Shown here one piece after another: positions 50,931 through 58,528 of a stretch of 64,000 nucleotides of DNA. The notes under the pieces were generated by a model. The model did no database searches and was not told the origin of the DNA. It saw only the letters and a list, made by a program, of their open reading frames with translations. The translations under genes were made by a program, and so were the position numbers. This stretch comes from Nocardiopsis ganjiahuensis DSM 45031 (GTDB taxonomy: Bacteria; Actinomycetota; Actinomycetes; Streptosporangiales; Streptosporangiaceae): contig NZ_ANBA01000008.1 in the NCBI RefSeq assembly GCF_000341085.1, positions 248,001-312,000 on the forward strand, written 5' to 3'. Position 1 is the stretch's first letter, and every line of letters starts with the position of its first letter.

Positions 50931-51047
50931 AGCCGGTGGCACCCGCGCCAACGCCAGGTAGTTTTTCGCTCGGATGGCCCCGCAGTTCGAACACTGCTCG
51001 GTCCCGCTGTTGGGCCCCGAGCCCCAGTCGTGATCGCATCTGGGCAT
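50916..51047 (-). CDS. 43-residue zinc-ribbon protein, probably cut by the IS
   Basis: ATG 51047 is preceded by a strong GAGGAGGATCC. The product starts MPRCDHDWGSGPNSG, then has EQCSNCGAIRAKNY, giving a CxH...CxxC zinc-ribbon-like set. The last residues (VPPASAGG) and the stop are encoded by the end hairpin of the insertion sequence, antisense to the tnpA 3' end. The insertion therefore probably replaced the original C-terminus. A related pattern is seen in the 70-residue protein at 48895-49107. Confidence 0.55.
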   Translation of the reverse strand: MPRCDHDWGSGPNSGTEQCSNCGAIRAKNYLALARVPPASAGG

Positions 51048-51170
51048 GGATCCTCCTCACCTCTCCGAAGGATCTACCCACTGGGGCCGGACCGGGCCGG
51101 TCGCGTCCGCTTCCGGACAGGCCCCGCCCGCGACCGGACGGACGCGCTCCGGTGACCGGCGGCCACCGCG

Positions 51171-51701
51171 GTGAAGGACCCGCGGCGGGGCAACGTGGAG
51201 AGCACCGGGCCCCCTCGGGCAGGACACGCACGAAGAACGGAGCAACCCGTCAAGAGCAAGAAGATCTCCATCCTCGCCGGCACGGCCGTCCTGCTGCTGT
51301 TGCCGGCCGTCGGGTATTTCGGAAGGAACGTTCTCACCGGAGCTGCCGTGACCGCTCTTTTCAGCAGCAGCCACGTCCATTCCTCCCAGGGCGAGAGGAC
51401 AGCGGCCGAAAAGGTGCCGAGCTCGTTCAGGCCGAGCACCTACCTACGAGCGACTTCCGTCACCTGGACCTCGTGGAACGACGACACGGCGACCGGCTAC
51501 GCGCGGATATCGACGGCGTTCCCCGGAGAGCTGTTCTCCGCGGGCCACCGGGTGCGGATGGAACTCAGCTGTCCGGTCGATCACGACGGAACCACCTACT
51601 TCGGGCGCTACGACATCGAATGGCTGGACGGCCCGCCCGCGGCGGGAATGGACGGCTGGGAACAGGAGGGGTCGATCACCGTCCTTCCCGGTTGCGACTG
51701 A
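51171..51701 (+). CDS. Hypothetical membrane-anchored or secreted protein
   Basis: A 176-residue protein starting at GTG 51171. After a basic N-terminus (about 30 residues) a single hydrophobic segment, ISILAGTAVLLLLPAVGYF, could be a signal anchor. The rest is a soluble domain with YLRATSVTWTSWNDDTATGY, ELSCPVDHDGTTYFGRYDIEW in parts and a final Cys (VLPGCD); the two cysteines may pair outside the cell. No family recognised. Confidence 0.5.
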   Translation: MKDPRRGNVESTGPPRAGHARRTEQPVKSKKISILAGTAVLLLLPAVGYFGRNVLTGAAVTALFSSSHVHSSQGERTAAEKVPSSFRPSTYLRATSVTWTSWNDDTATGYARISTAFPGELFSAGHRVRMELSCPVDHDGTTYFGRYDIEWLDGPPAAGMDGWEQEGSITVLPGCD

Positions 51702-51734
51702 CCCGCGGGAAAGCGCGCCGACCGCGCCGTGGAC

Positions 51735-51800
51735 CACTCCGCCGAGGCCGACCAGCAGAGCAGGGTGGCGGCCGCAAGGACCCGGTATCGGCCGCGGGAT
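51735..51800 (-). pseudogene. Decayed fragment of the MFS exporter gene
   Basis: About 60 bases (51739-51796) are closely similar to 53109-53166 inside the MFS gene, with one deleted base and about five changes. In the minus-strand frame it reads GRYRVLAAATLL, against GRYRVLTAATLL in the intact gene, then shifts out of frame. It looks like a remnant of a partial duplication. Confidence 0.65.
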
Positions 51801-51908
51801 CGGCGGGGTCCCAGCGGACAGCATCGCCCCCGGCTGCCTCGCACGAGACCGGCCCCGGTGGGCGGAGGCTGGGATGGTCGGCGTGCGCCGTTCGGGCGCC
51901 CCGCCCCG

Positions 51909-51941
51909 GGGCCCGGCCCCTTCCTCCTTCGGGCCGGGCCC
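51909..51941 (-). terminator. Terminator after the basic repeat protein
   Basis: GGGCCCGGCCC (51909-51919) pairs perfectly with GGGCCGGGCCC (51931-51941), starting 10 bases beyond the stop at 51951. Confidence 0.75.
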
Positions 51942-51950
51942 ACGCGCGTG

Positions 51951-52241
51951 TCAGAGGGTCCTGCGTTTCCCACCCAGGCCGCCGAGCCACTTGAGGGGGT
52001 TCCTGCGGTTCGCCCGGCCTGGCGAGGTGCTCCGACCGGCCGGGGCCTTCATCGGGTCCTTGCCGTTCGCCAGCCTCTTCAGGGGGTTCCTGCTCCCGCC
52101 CCCGGGGCCCGTGAGCAAGTTCCCCCTGTTCTTGGACCTGCCCGGCCCCTGGACTCCCTTCAGGGGCTTCCCGGGCTTCGAACGCCCCTTGGTCGAGGGG
52201 GACTTCGCCAGGCGCTGTGCCTTCTTCAGAGGGTTCCTCAT
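51951..52241 (-). CDS. Very basic repeat protein (RNPLK repeats)
   Basis: A 96-residue, strongly Lys/Arg/Gly/Pro-rich protein. ATG 52241 has a near-perfect ribosome site (GAGGAGGAG, 6 bases of spacing), and a hairpin terminator follows, so the gene is very probably real. The motif RNPLK appears three times (MRNPLKKAQRL, SRNPLKRLANG, RRNPLKWLGGLG), with weaker copies (KPLKGV) between. There are few acidic residues and no Cys. There is no signal peptide, so a nucleic-acid-binding or condensing role is possible, as is a secreted cationic peptide by another route. I do not know the family. Confidence 0.6.
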   Translation of the reverse strand: MRNPLKKAQRLAKSPSTKGRSKPGKPLKGVQGPGRSKNRGNLLTGPGGGSRNPLKRLANGKDPMKAPAGRSTSPGRANRRNPLKWLGGLGGKRRTL

Positions 52242-52804
52242 ATCGATCTCCTCCTCGTCAAAATCAAGTCCGTGTTCTGTGCCGATTCCGTACGCGGCTC
52301 CGACGCCGCGGGCCGCTCAGGCTCGACCGCCTGCTCGCGGGCCCAGGAGGGCGGCACCGCCTCAGCGGTGTGTACCGCGTGCGGCCGTCTCCCCCTGGTC
52401 TCGGCCGTCACCATCACCTGGTGTCAGAGGCACGGGAACCTCGCGCGACCGGTTCGGAGCCCTAGCGGTACCCGGACTCACAAACGCAGGGAATAATGAC
52501 GAACAGAACACTTTTTGCTTTTGCAGTGGCTCGCTACCCCCAACCACAGCGATAATGCGCCTTTGCCTGAGGAAGCTCTCCAGGAAACGCTTCGGTGACT
52601 GCGGGCCGGTCTCCGGCAAAGGAGTGCCATCGCACTTCAAAGGCACTTTGAGGGCTCTCTCTCCACTTCCCGGTTCCTCGCCGAAATTTTGCGCTCCCGC
52701 AGCGCCGTCGTCCCCCGTCGGCGTGATCGGGCCCCGACCGGCCCCGGGGAAGCCCGGAGGACCCACCCCGCCCTGTCCGGCCAGTGGTCCGGGCGGTGCT
52801 GGGG
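52242..52804. other. AT-richer intergenic region
   Basis: Between the basic protein gene and the MFS stop. No gene supported. The stretch 52490-52700 is markedly less GC-rich than the surroundings (line counts of about 52 and 62 %), with CTTTTTGCTTTTGC near 52510. It may hold promoters or a small RNA, or be imported DNA. Confidence 0.4.
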
Positions 52805-54046
52805 TCAGTCCCGGGCCGGGGCGGGCAGGCGGCGCAGCCTGAGGGCGAAGAGCGAGGCGAGCACGGTCAGGCCCAGCGCCAGCACCACGGTGCCGTTCCA
52901 GCCGACCGCGTCGTAGACCACCCCGCCGAGCCAGCCGAAGAGGCTGGCGCCCAGGTAGTAGGCGAGCGTGTAGACGGCCGCGGCCTGGGCGCGGCCGCGG
53001 ACCGCGTGGGAGCCCACCCAGGCCGAGGCGGTGGCGTGGGCGCAGAAGAACGCGAAGGTGAGCAGGAGCAGGGCCCCCAGCAGAAGGAGCACCGAGGTGG
53101 TGAACAGCCCGCCGAGGCCGACCAGCAGGAGCAGGGTGGCGGCGGTGAGGACCCGGTAGCGGCCCCAGCGCAGTGTGGCGGACCCGGCCATGGCCGAGCC
53201 GACCATTCCCGCCGTGTAGGACAGGAAGAGCAGGGAGGCGACCGCCTGGGACAGGCCGAAGGGCGCATCGGTGAGGCGGAAGCCGAGGACGTTGTACACG
53301 GCCATGAACGCGCCCATGAGCAGCAGCGCCTGGGCGTACATGGGGATCAGGCCGCGGGTGGTCATGGCGGCCCCGAGGCGGGCGCCCAGGCCGAGGCCCT
53401 CGTCGGAGCCGGTGCGGCGGACGGGGTCCGCGGACTTCTCGGGGCGGGGCAGGACCAGGACGAACACCAGCAGGGCGGCCAGGCCGAGGACGGTGTTGGC
53501 GGCCACGCCCCACTGCCATCCGCCGTGGTCGGCGGCCAGGCCCGCCAGGAGGCGTCCGCCCATACCGCCGAGCGGGTTTCCGGCGATGTACAGGCCGGTG
53601 GCCCTGGGCGCGTCGTGGGGATGGATCTCCTCGGCGAGGTAGGCCACGGCGGCGGCCGAGACCCCGCCCAGGGCGGCGCCCTGGAGGGTGCGCAGCAGCA
53701 GGAGCGTCCAGAGCTCGGTGGAGAAGGGGACGACGGCACCGATCAGGGTGGCCAGCAGCAGTGAGATCGCGATGACGCGGGCGCGGCCGATGCGGTCGGC
53801 GGCACCGCTCCAGACGAGGGTGAACCCGGCCAGGCCGCCGGTGGACAGCGAGACGGCGAGGGCCGCCTGTCCGGCGGAGGTGTCGAAGCCGACCGCGATG
53901 GCGGGCAGGATCGGCTGGACCGACCACAACTGGGCGAAGGTGGCCACGGCGGCGGCCACGAGCGCGATGACCGTGCGCCGGTAGGCGGCCGTGCCGGCGC
54001 GGGGGCGCGGATCACGGGTGGTGGAGGAAGTGCTGGTCACGGTCAT
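52805..54046 (-). CDS. MFS transporter, YnfM/Bcr-like
   Basis: A 413-residue major facilitator protein with about twelve helices. WSVQPILPAIAVGF in helix 1, motif A variant WSGAADRIGRARVIAIS, motif C-like ATGLYIAGNPLGGMGGRLLAG (split) in helix 5, indicating an exporter. ATG 54046 lies 69 bases from the divergent LysR gene, a classic regulator-target arrangement. Substrate unknown. Part of this gene is duplicated as a fragment at 51735-51800. Confidence 0.88.
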   Translation of the reverse strand: MTVTSTSSTTRDPRPRAGTAAYRRTVIALVAAAVATFAQLWSVQPILPAIAVGFDTSAGQAALAVSLSTGGLAGFTLVWSGAADRIGRARVIAISLLLATLIGAVVPFSTELWTLLLLRTLQGAALGGVSAAAVAYLAEEIHPHDAPRATGLYIAGNPLGGMGGRLLAGLAADHGGWQWGVAANTVLGLAALLVFVLVLPRPEKSADPVRRTGSDEGLGLGARLGAAMTTRGLIPMYAQALLLMGAFMAVYNVLGFRLTDAPFGLSQAVASLLFLSYTAGMVGSAMAGSATLRWGRYRVLTAATLLLLVGLGGLFTTSVLLLLGALLLLTFAFFCAHATASAWVGSHAVRGRAQAAAVYTLAYYLGASLFGWLGGVVYDAVGWNGTVVLALGLTVLASLFALRLRRLPAPARD

Positions 54047-54115
54047 GCTTCAACGCTAGAAAGCGTATTTTCATACGTCCAATACATGATTTCACGTTGT
54101 TGCATACTGTTGTGC
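54047..54115. promoter_or_regulatory. Divergent promoter region of the MFS and LysR genes
   Basis: A 69-base AT-rich region for this genome. It contains CGTAT-TTTC-ATACG (about 54064-54077), a short inverted repeat, and TGTTGCATACTGTTGTGCATG with a repeated TGTTG-GCAT word. LysR proteins bind such T-N11-A type dyads to control themselves and the divergent gene. Confidence 0.5.
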
Positions 54116-55054
54116 ATGAATGACCGTGACGTGGACGCCCTGACCCGCACCCTGGCACCCCGGTTGCGGATGATCGCGGCGGTGGCCAGGACCGAGCACA
54201 TCACCCACGCGGCCGAGGAGCTGGACATGCCCCAACCCACCCTGAGCAGGGCCTTGGCCCGGTTGCAGGAGGAGCTGGGGATGGCGTTGGTGGAGCGCAC
54301 CGGACGGGGGATCCGGTTGACCCGGGCCGGCCGGCTGCTGCTGCCGCACGTGGAGCGGGCCTTGGACGATCTGCGTCAGGGAGTGGCCGAACTCACCGGG
54401 GCCGAGGAGGGCCGGGTGGCACTGACGTTCCTGCCCACGCTGGGGGTGGAGGTGGTGCCGGTGCTGCTGCGGGGGTTTCGGGCCGAGCATCCGGGGGTGC
54501 GGTTCACCCTGACCCAGGAGCCGTGGGCGGAGTCGCTGCGCCGGTTGGCCTCGGGCGGCGCGGACCTGGCCCTGACCTCTCCGCTGCCCTCGGGTCCGGG
54601 GTTGAGTTCGGCGGTGCTGCACACCCAGTACCTGCGGTTGGTGGTGCCCGAGCACCATCCGTTGGCGGCCTCGGCGGACGGAGCGGTGGCCCTGTCCGCC
54701 GCGCGGGACGAGTTCATCCTGCTCAAACCGGGGCGCGGGGTACGGCATCTGACCGACCGGCTCAGCGACCGGGCGGGGTTCACGCCCCGGGTGGCCTTCG
54801 AGGCCGACGACATCGCCACGGCGCGCGGTCTGGTGGCGGCCGGCCTGGGGGTGTCGGTGCTGCCGGCCCGGCCCCGCGGGCCGCTGAGCGGGACGGTGGA
54901 GCTGAGGATCCGGGACGGGCAGGCTGAGCGCCCGGTCGGGGTGGTCTGGCCCAGGGAGGGATCGGGCGGCGGGTACGAACCCCCGGCGGTGGCGCTGTTC
55001 CGCGACTACGTGCGCCGGGTGGGGCCGAAGGTCCTGCCCGATCTCACCGGCTGA
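54116..55054 (+). CDS. LysR-family transcriptional regulator
   Basis: A 312-residue regulator. The N-terminal winged helix (about 10-70) has LRMIAAVARTEHITHAAEELDMPQPTLSRALARLQEELG in parts and LVERTGRGIRLTRAGRLLLP. The effector domain (about 95-300) follows, with VALTFLPTLGVEVVPVLLRGF and PLPSGPGLSSAVLH. ATG 54116 is chosen; an in-frame ATG 30 bases upstream would add a hydrophobic leader atypical of the family. It is expected to control the divergent MFS exporter on binding a small ligand. It overlaps the DUF817 gene tail-to-tail by 11 bases. Confidence 0.92.
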   Translation: MNDRDVDALTRTLAPRLRMIAAVARTEHITHAAEELDMPQPTLSRALARLQEELGMALVERTGRGIRLTRAGRLLLPHVERALDDLRQGVAELTGAEEGRVALTFLPTLGVEVVPVLLRGFRAEHPGVRFTLTQEPWAESLRRLASGGADLALTSPLPSGPGLSSAVLHTQYLRLVVPEHHPLAASADGAVALSAARDEFILLKPGRGVRHLTDRLSDRAGFTPRVAFEADDIATARGLVAAGLGVSVLPARPRGPLSGTVELRIRDGQAERPVGVVWPREGSGGGYEPPAVALFRDYVRRVGPKVLPDLTG

Positions 55055-55982
55055 GCGGGGCGGGGTCCGCGACCGGTTCCTCCGGGTCGGCCCGCAGGGG
55101 CTGGGGCCGGTACACGAAGGTCACCAGGACCACGGAGATGATCATCAGGAGCAGCCAGGAGATCAGCTTGGACAGCGACACCAGCTCCCACCCGTCGTCC
55201 TGGTTCGGGTAGATCCAGGCTCCCGCGAAGGTGGCGATGTTCTCGGCCACCCAGATGAAGAAGGCCACGCCCGCGAAGGCCGCCAGGACGGGCATCCGCC
55301 GCCAGTCCTGGGAGCGGTGGTTGCGAAAGTGCATGACGCAGCGGGCGTAGAGCACCACGACCAGGGCCAGCAGCACCCAGCGGAAGTCGAACACGTAGTG
55401 GTGGCCGAAGAAGTTGGCGTAGACCGCCGCGCCCAGCAGCGCCGTCGCCCAACGCGGCGGGTAGTGGTCGAAGCGCAGGTCGAACAGGCGGAAGACCCGG
55501 ACCATGTAGGAGCCGACGGCGGCGTACATGAACCCGGTGTAGAGCGGCACCCCGGCGATCCAGAGCAGGCCCTCGCCGCCGTAGTACCAGGAGCCGACGG
55601 CGGTCTTGAAGACCTCCATGGCCGTGCCGACCAGGTGGAACAGGACGATCACCCACAGCTCGCGGCCGCTCTCCAACTTCAGCAGGAGCATGAGCGCCTG
55701 GATCCCCACCGCCCCGATGACCAACGCGTCGCTGCGGGAGAGCGCGACGCCCTCGGGGTACCACAGGTGGGTGGCGAGCAGCAGGAGTAGCATCAGGGCG
55801 CCGAAGACGCACGCCCAGGCCTGCTTGGCCGTGAACACGGCGAACTCCAGCAGGACCCCGCGCACCCTCCCCCGCCCCTCCAGGGCTTCCAGGCGCTGGT
55901 GGGCCCAGGCGTCCAGGCGCCGTTCGACGGGGGTGAGGGAGGACCGGCGTTCAGTTGGCATGCGCCCGATAGTACGGATCAT
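55044..55982 (-). CDS. DUF817 family membrane protein
   Basis: A 312-residue membrane protein of the DUF817 family, with about eight helices. EFAVFTAKQAWACVFGALMLL, VLFHLVGTAMEVFKTAVGSW, MYAAVGSYMVRVFRLFDLRF, NFFGHHYVFDFRWVLL and FFIWVAENIATFAGAWIYP are characteristic. Function is unknown. ATG 55982 has GGAGCGGACCGGG upstream; ATG 55961 would give 305 residues. Confidence 0.85.
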   Translation of the reverse strand: MIRTIGRMPTERRSSLTPVERRLDAWAHQRLEALEGRGRVRGVLLEFAVFTAKQAWACVFGALMLLLLLATHLWYPEGVALSRSDALVIGAVGIQALMLLLKLESGRELWVIVLFHLVGTAMEVFKTAVGSWYYGGEGLLWIAGVPLYTGFMYAAVGSYMVRVFRLFDLRFDHYPPRWATALLGAAVYANFFGHHYVFDFRWVLLALVVVLYARCVMHFRNHRSQDWRRMPVLAAFAGVAFFIWVAENIATFAGAWIYPNQDDGWELVSLSKLISWLLLMIISVVLVTFVYRPQPLRADPEEPVADPAPLSR

Positions 55983-56087
55983 CCCGGTCCGCTCCGACCC
56001 GAGACGGCCGGGCACGCCCCCGCCCCGCGGCTCCGGGGGGCGAAAACCCTTTGTGGGCGCCGCCTCGCGGGGCCAGGATGAGACCCC

Positions 56088-56888
56088 ATGAACGCTCAGC
56101 ACAGCTCTGCCGAAACCGCCGCCCGGCCCGCCGCGCCCCGTCCGGTCGCCCTGCTCACCGGGGTGGGCCGCACCGCGGGCATCGGTGCGGCCCTGGCCCG
56201 CCGGCTGGCGGACTCGGGCTGGGACGTCGCCCGCACCCAGTGGACCCCCTACGACGAGCGCATGCCCTGGGGCGTGGAGGACGAGGCCGTCGACACCATC
56301 GGCGCCGACCTCGCCGAACGCGGTGCGGCCACCCTCGCCGTCGAGGCGGACCTGGCCGACCCCGCCACCCCCGCCCGCGTCTTCGACGAGGTCGAACGGC
56401 GCCTGGGCGCGGTGAGCGCCCTGGTGATGTGCCATGCCGAGTCGGTGGATTCGGGGCTGCTCGACACCACCGTGGAGAGCTTCGACCGGCACTTCGCCGT
56501 CAACGCCCGCGCCTCCTGGCTGCTGGTGCGTGAGTTCGGGCTGCGGTTCTCCGGGGCGCACGGCAGCGGCCGGATCATCGCCCTGACCAGCGACCACGTG
56601 GTCGAGAACATGCCCTACGGCGCCAGCAAGGGCGCCCTGGACCGGATCGTGCTCGCCTCGGCGCGCGAGCTGGCGCACCTGGGGGTGACCGCCAACGTGA
56701 TCAACCCCGGGCCCGTGGACACCGGTTGGATGCCCGACCAGGTGCGCGAGCACTGCGCGGAGCACACGCCGCTGGGGCGCCTGGGCACCCCGCGCGACAC
56801 CGCGCACCTGGTCGACTTCCTGTGCTCGCCCCAGGGCGGCTGGATCAACGGCCAGCTCCTCAAGAGCGACGGCGGTATCTCCGCCTGA
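56088..56888 (+). CDS. SDR family oxidoreductase
   Basis: A 266-residue short-chain dehydrogenase-like protein. The cofactor loop LLTGVGRTAGIGAALARRL is of the enoyl-reductase-like variant, the Ser in IALTSDHV and the MPYGASKGALDRIV Tyr-Lys pair are present, and VINPGPVDTGWM and GGWINGQLLKSDGG close the fold. WTPYDERMPWG at the place of strand 2 is typical of a SDR subgroup that includes aminoglycoside-cluster-like and 3-ketoacyl reductase-like proteins. Substrate unknown. It ends before a long hairpin. Confidence 0.85.
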   Translation: MNAQHSSAETAARPAAPRPVALLTGVGRTAGIGAALARRLADSGWDVARTQWTPYDERMPWGVEDEAVDTIGADLAERGAATLAVEADLADPATPARVFDEVERRLGAVSALVMCHAESVDSGLLDTTVESFDRHFAVNARASWLLVREFGLRFSGAHGSGRIIALTSDHVVENMPYGASKGALDRIVLASARELAHLGVTANVINPGPVDTGWMPDQVREHCAEHTPLGRLGTPRDTAHLVDFLCSPQGGWINGQLLKSDGGISA

Positions 56889-56906
56889 CCCCCACCCGCG
56901 GATGGT

Positions 56907-56968
56907 CTTGCTGCCAGAGGCGCTTTCGGCGCCTGGGGTTTCAGTGGCTCAGCGCCTCTGGCAGCAAG
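56907..56968. terminator. Bidirectional terminator with alternative inner hairpin
   Basis: Perfect 17-bp arms (56907-56923 and 56952-56968) lie between convergent stops at 56888 and 56989. Inside, AGGCGC-TTTCG-GCGCCT (56918-56934) is a second, mutually exclusive hairpin using part of the left arm. Confidence 0.8.
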
Positions 56969-56988
56969 CTCACGGTCGAGGACGAACC

Positions 56989-58449
56989 CTAGAACGGGTA
57001 GCGGGCCGGGTCGGCCTGCATGGTGATCCACTGGGTCTCGGTGAAGGCCTCCAGGTTGGCGCGGGTACCGCCGAACCGTGAACCCGTGCCCGAGAAGCCG
57101 ACCCCGCCGAAGGGCGCCACGGCCTCGTCGTCGACCGTCTGGTCGTTGATGTGCACGATCCCGCTGGGGATGCGGTCGGCGATCTCCATGCCGCGCATCG
57201 GGTTGGTGGTGACCACGCCCAGGGACAGCCCGTACTCGGTGGAGTTGGCCAGCTCCACCAGCTCGTCCACGGAGGAGAAGCGCACCACGGGGGCGACCGG
57301 GCCGAAGACCTCCTCGGCGTAGGCGGGGGTGTCCGGGTCGACCCGGTCCAGGACGGTGGGCCGGTAGTACAGGTCCTGGTAGGTGCCGCCCGCGCGCAAC
57401 TGCGCCCCGGCCTGGACGCTGCTGGTGACCAGGTGGTGGATCTTGTCGCGCTGACCGGCGTCGATGATCGGCCCCAGCGCCGCACCGTCCTCCTCGGTGC
57501 TGCCCACGACCAGGGCCTCGGCCTTGGCGGCGAGGCGCTCCACATAGGCGTCGGCGACCGACTCGTGCACCAGGTGGCGGCCGGTGGTCATGCAGATCTG
57601 CCCCTGGTGCAGGAAGGAGCCCCAGGCGCCGATGGAGGCGGCCGAGTCCACCGCCGCGTCGTCCAGGACGACCAGGGGGGAGTTGCCGCCCAGTTCCAGG
57701 TGGGCGCGCTTGAGGTGGCGGGCCGCGGCCTCGCCCACCTTGCGCCCGGCCGGGGTGGAGCCGGTGAAGGAGATGACGCGCACGTGCGGGTCGGCGACCA
57801 GGGCCTCCCCGGCCTCGACCCCGCCGGGCAGCACCTGGAACACCCCCTCGGGAACCCCGGCCCGGCGGAAGACCTCGGCCAGGACGGCGCCGCCGCAGAC
57901 GGCGGTGCGCGGGTCGGGCTTGAGGATGACGGCGTTGCCCAGGGCCAGGGCCGGGGCGACCGAGCGGATGCCCAGGATGAGGGGGACGTTGAAGGGGGCG
58001 ATGACCCCGACCACGCCCGCGGGCACCTGGCGGGAGAAGCTCAGGCGGGGTTTGGCGGTGCGCAGGATCTCGCCGTGCGGCTGGGAGGCCAGGGCCGCGG
58101 CCTCGAAGCACTCCCCCGCGGCCACGTGCACCTGGAAGCCGGCCATCCCGGCGGCGGCTCCGCCCTCGCGGCGCAGCCAGCCGATGACCTCCTCCTGGTG
58201 GGACTCCAACAGGTCCCCGGCGCGGCGCATGACGGCGGCGCGCTCCTCGAAGGAGGCGGCGGCCCAGTCGCGCTGGGCGCGGGCGGCGCGCAGGGCGGCG
58301 TCACGCACGTCCTCGGCGCCGGCGATGCCGGTGCGGCCCAGGACGGTGCCGGAGGAGGGCGAGACGACCTCGGCGTCTCCGCCCTTGGCCGGGGTCCAGG
58401 CCCCGGTGAAGACGGCGCTGGTGAAATCCTCGGCGGCGAGCAGGCTCAC
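56989..58449 (-). CDS. Aldehyde dehydrogenase, benzaldehyde/vanillin type
   Basis: A 486-residue NAD(P)-dependent aldehyde dehydrogenase. PAGVVGVIAPFNVPLILGIR contains the catalytic Asn, ISFTGSTPAGRKVGE binds the cofactor, HLELGGNSPLVVLDD has the general-base Glu, and GQICMTTGRHLVH the nucleophile Cys. QxxM-type spacing and the FGGVGFSGTGSRFGGT end are typical of aromatic aldehyde dehydrogenases. GTG 58449 follows AAGGAGTCACACC. It is 79 bases downstream of an ABC importer operon, suggesting catabolism of an imported or derived aromatic compound. Confidence 0.9.
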   Translation of the reverse strand: MSLLAAEDFTSAVFTGAWTPAKGGDAEVVSPSSGTVLGRTGIAGAEDVRDAALRAARAQRDWAAASFEERAAVMRRAGDLLESHQEEVIGWLRREGGAAAGMAGFQVHVAAGECFEAAALASQPHGEILRTAKPRLSFSRQVPAGVVGVIAPFNVPLILGIRSVAPALALGNAVILKPDPRTAVCGGAVLAEVFRRAGVPEGVFQVLPGGVEAGEALVADPHVRVISFTGSTPAGRKVGEAAARHLKRAHLELGGNSPLVVLDDAAVDSAASIGAWGSFLHQGQICMTTGRHLVHESVADAYVERLAAKAEALVVGSTEEDGAALGPIIDAGQRDKIHHLVTSSVQAGAQLRAGGTYQDLYYRPTVLDRVDPDTPAYAEEVFGPVAPVVRFSSVDELVELANSTEYGLSLGVVTTNPMRGMEIADRIPSGIVHINDQTVDDEAVAPFGGVGFSGTGSRFGGTRANLEAFTETQWITMQADPARYPF

Positions 58450-58491
58450 GGTGTGACTCCTTGTCAGGTGTGCTTGATGACAGGGGGCGGG

Positions 58492-58518
58492 TGGTGGTGC
58501 TGGTGGTGCTGGTGGTGC
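58492..58518. repeat. Three perfect tandem copies of a 9-bp unit
   Basis: TGGTGGTGC is repeated three times head to tail between the ABC ATPase stop and the aldehyde dehydrogenase start. Copy number could vary by slippage. Confidence 0.8.
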
Positions 58519-58528
58519 GGGCGACCGG

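Larger units (their letters stand above)
49105..50945. mobile_element. IS200/IS605-family insertion sequence
   Basis: A complete-looking element with divergent tnpB (minus) and tnpA (plus), the IS605 arrangement. Subterminal hairpins are present at both ends: TCTCCCGCC-TGAA-GGCGGGAGA (49113-49134) beside the tnpB end and CCACCGGC-TGAA-GCCGGTGG (50920-50939) at the tnpA end. The family transposes as single strands by TnpA, needs no terminal inverted repeats and makes no target duplication, so exact ends cannot be fixed from one copy; limits given are approximate. Confidence 0.85.

Noticed and set aside
51444..51973. Minus-strand coding frames opposite the secreted protein
   Set aside because: They contain only the frameshifted exporter fragment and Arg/Pro-rich shadow sequence, so only the short pseudogene segment is annotated.
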